DNA of 64,000 nucleotides from positions 113,016 through 177,015 of the forward strand of contig PALV01000003.1 in assembly GCA_002706685.1 (NCBI GenBank), given 5' to 3'. This DNA comes from Gammaproteobacteria bacterium. GTDB taxonomy: Bacteria > Pseudomonadota > Gammaproteobacteria > Pseudomonadales > Pseudohongiellaceae. A program made the position numbers and the translations under genes. The notes under the pieces were generated by a model. The model saw only the letters and a program-made list of their open reading frames with translations. It ran no database searches and was not told the DNA's origin. How positions within the stretch are numbered: the first letter of the stretch is position 1; each line of letters begins with the position of its first letter. This document shows, piece after piece, positions 62,682 through 64,000 of this stretch.

Positions 62682-63227
62682 CTACTGCTCAAGCTCAATA
62701 CTGTTGTGGCCGAAATCGAAATTACCCAGCTTCTTGACCATTGGCTGTGTTTCCAACACTGAGCCTTCCCGGAGTGGTTCAAGTCTGCCAGACGGGTTGA
62801 ACCCAAAGCTCCTGTACAAGCTAGCTGCTGGCTCATTAGTTGCTGTGACTACAAGTTTCATTGATTCACAGCCACTAACTTCAGCCCAGGCAGTGATGCT
62901 TTTTAGTAGCGCGGTTGCGATCCCTTTCCCTCTGGATTCGGGCAACACCCACATTTGGTATACGTGTGCAACAGTCGAGTCTTCTTCCCAGATAACCCCC
63001 GATGCCAGCCCAACGATATTGCCATGACTCTCTGCCACTAAGGGGAACGAGATATTAACGCCGGGTTGCGGTCTTAGCCGGGCCTTCCAATCAGCTTCCG
63101 AAAATGCTTGCTCTCGTTCATAGGTAGAACTGAATGAATCAGGGGAATCCTTGAGAGAAGCCAATCGAACTTTCTTGTAGCTCTCCCAGTCGCTGACTGT
63201 CAGCTCTTTGATCTCGAATCTACCCAT
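62682..63227 (-). CDS. GNAT N-acetyltransferase
   Basis: A 181-aa acetyltransferase. It shows KVRLASLKDSPDSFSSTYER near the start, WVLPESRGKGIATALLKSIT at the acetyl-CoA site and EPAASLYRSFGFNPSGRLEP after it. Substrate unknown. ATG at 63227 was chosen; a longer frame to 63272 overlaps the next gene. It and the GNAT at 62172 are unlike in sequence, so they are not a recent duplication. Confidence 0.88.
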   Translation of the reverse strand: MGRFEIKELTVSDWESYKKVRLASLKDSPDSFSSTYEREQAFSEADWKARLRPQPGVNISFPLVAESHGNIVGLASGVIWEEDSTVAHVYQMWVLPESRGKGIATALLKSITAWAEVSGCESMKLVVTATNEPAASLYRSFGFNPSGRLEPLREGSVLETQPMVKKLGNFDFGHNSIELEQ

Positions 63228-63252
63228 GTCGCCCTTCACGCCGCAAATAGAC

Positions 63253-63861
63253 TCACCTTGCAATCCCAACACAATAGTCCAACGGTTGCTGAAGCCTACT
63301 TAAATCAGCATCTTCCGATACCATCTCTGAAATAGGCAAGCAAGTTTCTCCGTCAGATAGAAACTCGATGACCCTGCCCTCTAAATCGACAATAGAACTA
63401 TACCAATATACTCCACCCGAATACCCCCGCTGCCCGTTCAATTGGATCAAGGGCTCATCAGAGCTGCCAGAGACCAACTCGCCAGTACCTGAGCCGATTT
63501 GGTAAAGTGATCTATCTCCAAGATTTAACACCACCGTCGCCGTTGAAGTTGGAGAAGTCAATGAAACCATCAAATGTGAATTATTAACAAATTGAATGAT
63601 GTCCATCGAATCGTAGGGCTCCGGAGTACGCACCCACCATTTCTCATCCGGAGCTTCTATCTTTAGGTAGACATCAGATGGTTCAAACAAATCATTATCC
63701 TCATCCTCAGGTCCAGCCAAAACAGAGGCCGTTACTGGACCAGCCAATGTCTCTCTGACCGTTACAACCGAGTCGGGTTCGGAGTCATCATACGGGAGCA
63801 CCTCACCGGACGTTGCGTATAGTGGAACTAAGAATATTATCAGCGAATGCCAAAGCTTCAT
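63253..63861 (-). CDS. Exported hypothetical protein
   Basis: A 202-aa protein with a signal peptide (MKLWHSLIIFLVPLYATSG), an acidic mature part and a beta-rich central region with TVVLNLGDRSLYQIGSGTGE. No family was recognised. The start at 63861 gives the signal peptide. It is the last whole gene before the IS element. Confidence 0.7.
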   Translation of the reverse strand: MKLWHSLIIFLVPLYATSGEVLPYDDSEPDSVVTVRETLAGPVTASVLAGPEDEDNDLFEPSDVYLKIEAPDEKWWVRTPEPYDSMDIIQFVNNSHLMVSLTSPTSTATVVLNLGDRSLYQIGSGTGELVSGSSDEPLIQLNGQRGYSGGVYWYSSIVDLEGRVIEFLSDGETCLPISEMVSEDADLSRLQQPLDYCVGIAR

Positions 63862-63901
63862 TGTTGGGCTATCCGTTCGCTCTGACCATAAAAAGCCCTT
63901 G

Positions 63902-64000
63902 TGAATCGCTACCAGTTCTCTAGACACTTTCCAGCTTCTTAAAGTAACTCTTTTCGTACTCGGCTGGCGACACATTTCCGTTGGATCCGTGACGACGAAC
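63902..64000 (-). mobile_element. End of an IS3-family insertion sequence (cut by window edge)
   Basis: The transposase C-terminus is followed by a terminal-inverted-repeat-like sequence. Read on the plus strand this begins TGAATCGCTACCAGTT at 63902, which fits the TGAATCG start of the terminal inverted repeats of many IS3-family elements. The left boundary, direct repeats and most of the element lie outside the window. Confidence 0.72.
63920..64000 (-). CDS. IS3-family transposase OrfB, C-terminal 26 residues (partial)
   Basis: The frame ends RRHGSNGNVSPAEYEKSYF plus KKLESV and a TAG, which is the standard IS3 OrfB C-terminus (the RRHxSxGNxSPxEYE pattern). The DDE catalytic core lies beyond the window, so activity cannot be judged. 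Confidence 0.85.
   Translation of the reverse strand, partial: VRRHGSNGNVSPAEYEKSYFKKLESV

Noticed and set aside
60825..63861. Chromosomal integron cassette array
   Set aside because: Gene content fits, but I find no pairs of RYYYAAC and GTTRRRY core sites after each gene, only one imperfect inverted pair, and no integrase in the window.

Overview
The window looks like chromosome from a free-living, probably marine, gammaproteobacterium. The evidence is gammaproteobacterial MetE/MetR with tandem MetR boxes, an Mla-type lipid ABC operon, a TonB receptor, two-partner secretion, and many small enzyme genes (GNAT, VOC, cupin, PNPOx-like) typical of oceanic OMG-group or Cellvibrionales-like genomes. 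The genus cannot be fixed from sequence alone. Genes are dense and mostly on the minus strand. I saw no rRNA, tRNA or CRISPR.

Layout. 1-4326: a tightly overlapped operon for an MCE/Mla-type lipid transporter (STAS-permease, ATPase, MCE protein, auxiliary lipoprotein) followed by a membrane protein with a CxxC motif. 4356-8400: a PNPOx-like protein and the divergent metE/metR pair, with two MetR boxes and a hairpin over the metE ribosome-binding site. 8407-20056: metabolic and membrane genes including a VIT1-type transporter, map, an ATP-grasp ligase, a BASS/ACR3-like transporter, cytochrome b561, haloalkane dehalogenase, an AraC-Ogt fusion and small regulators.

20057-36185 is the most unusual part. 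A 7TMR-DISM/PAS receptor without a recognisable kinase or cyclase domain is transcribed away from a roughly 12-kb two-partner-secretion exoprotein gene and its TpsB transporter. The exoprotein (about 3,990 aa) has a TPS cap, a run of 14 FG-GAP-like blades placed inside the beta-helix, 15 YDG repeats and a long coiled-coil C-terminus with its own helical repeats.

36186-59651: a GAF-GGDEF cyclase, a TonB receptor, AlkB, an ECF sigma factor with a good autoregulatory promoter, an inactive retropepsin-like protein, a K+ channel, a CDGSH-glutamate synthase fusion, a YcaQ-type glycosylase, an esterase, a YegS-type lipid kinase, and a second ECF sigma factor flanked by small membrane proteins. Three eroded genes are visible: an amidohydrolase tail (19908-20042), an internally deleted MOSC gene (44145-44347) and an N-terminally truncated ABM monooxygenase (53103-53297).

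59698-64000 is an accessory-looking tail: visibly AT-richer, with loosely spaced single genes (SRPBCC, nucleotidyltransferase, GNATs, secreted hypotheticals), long unexplained gaps, and the end of an IS3-family element at the window edge.
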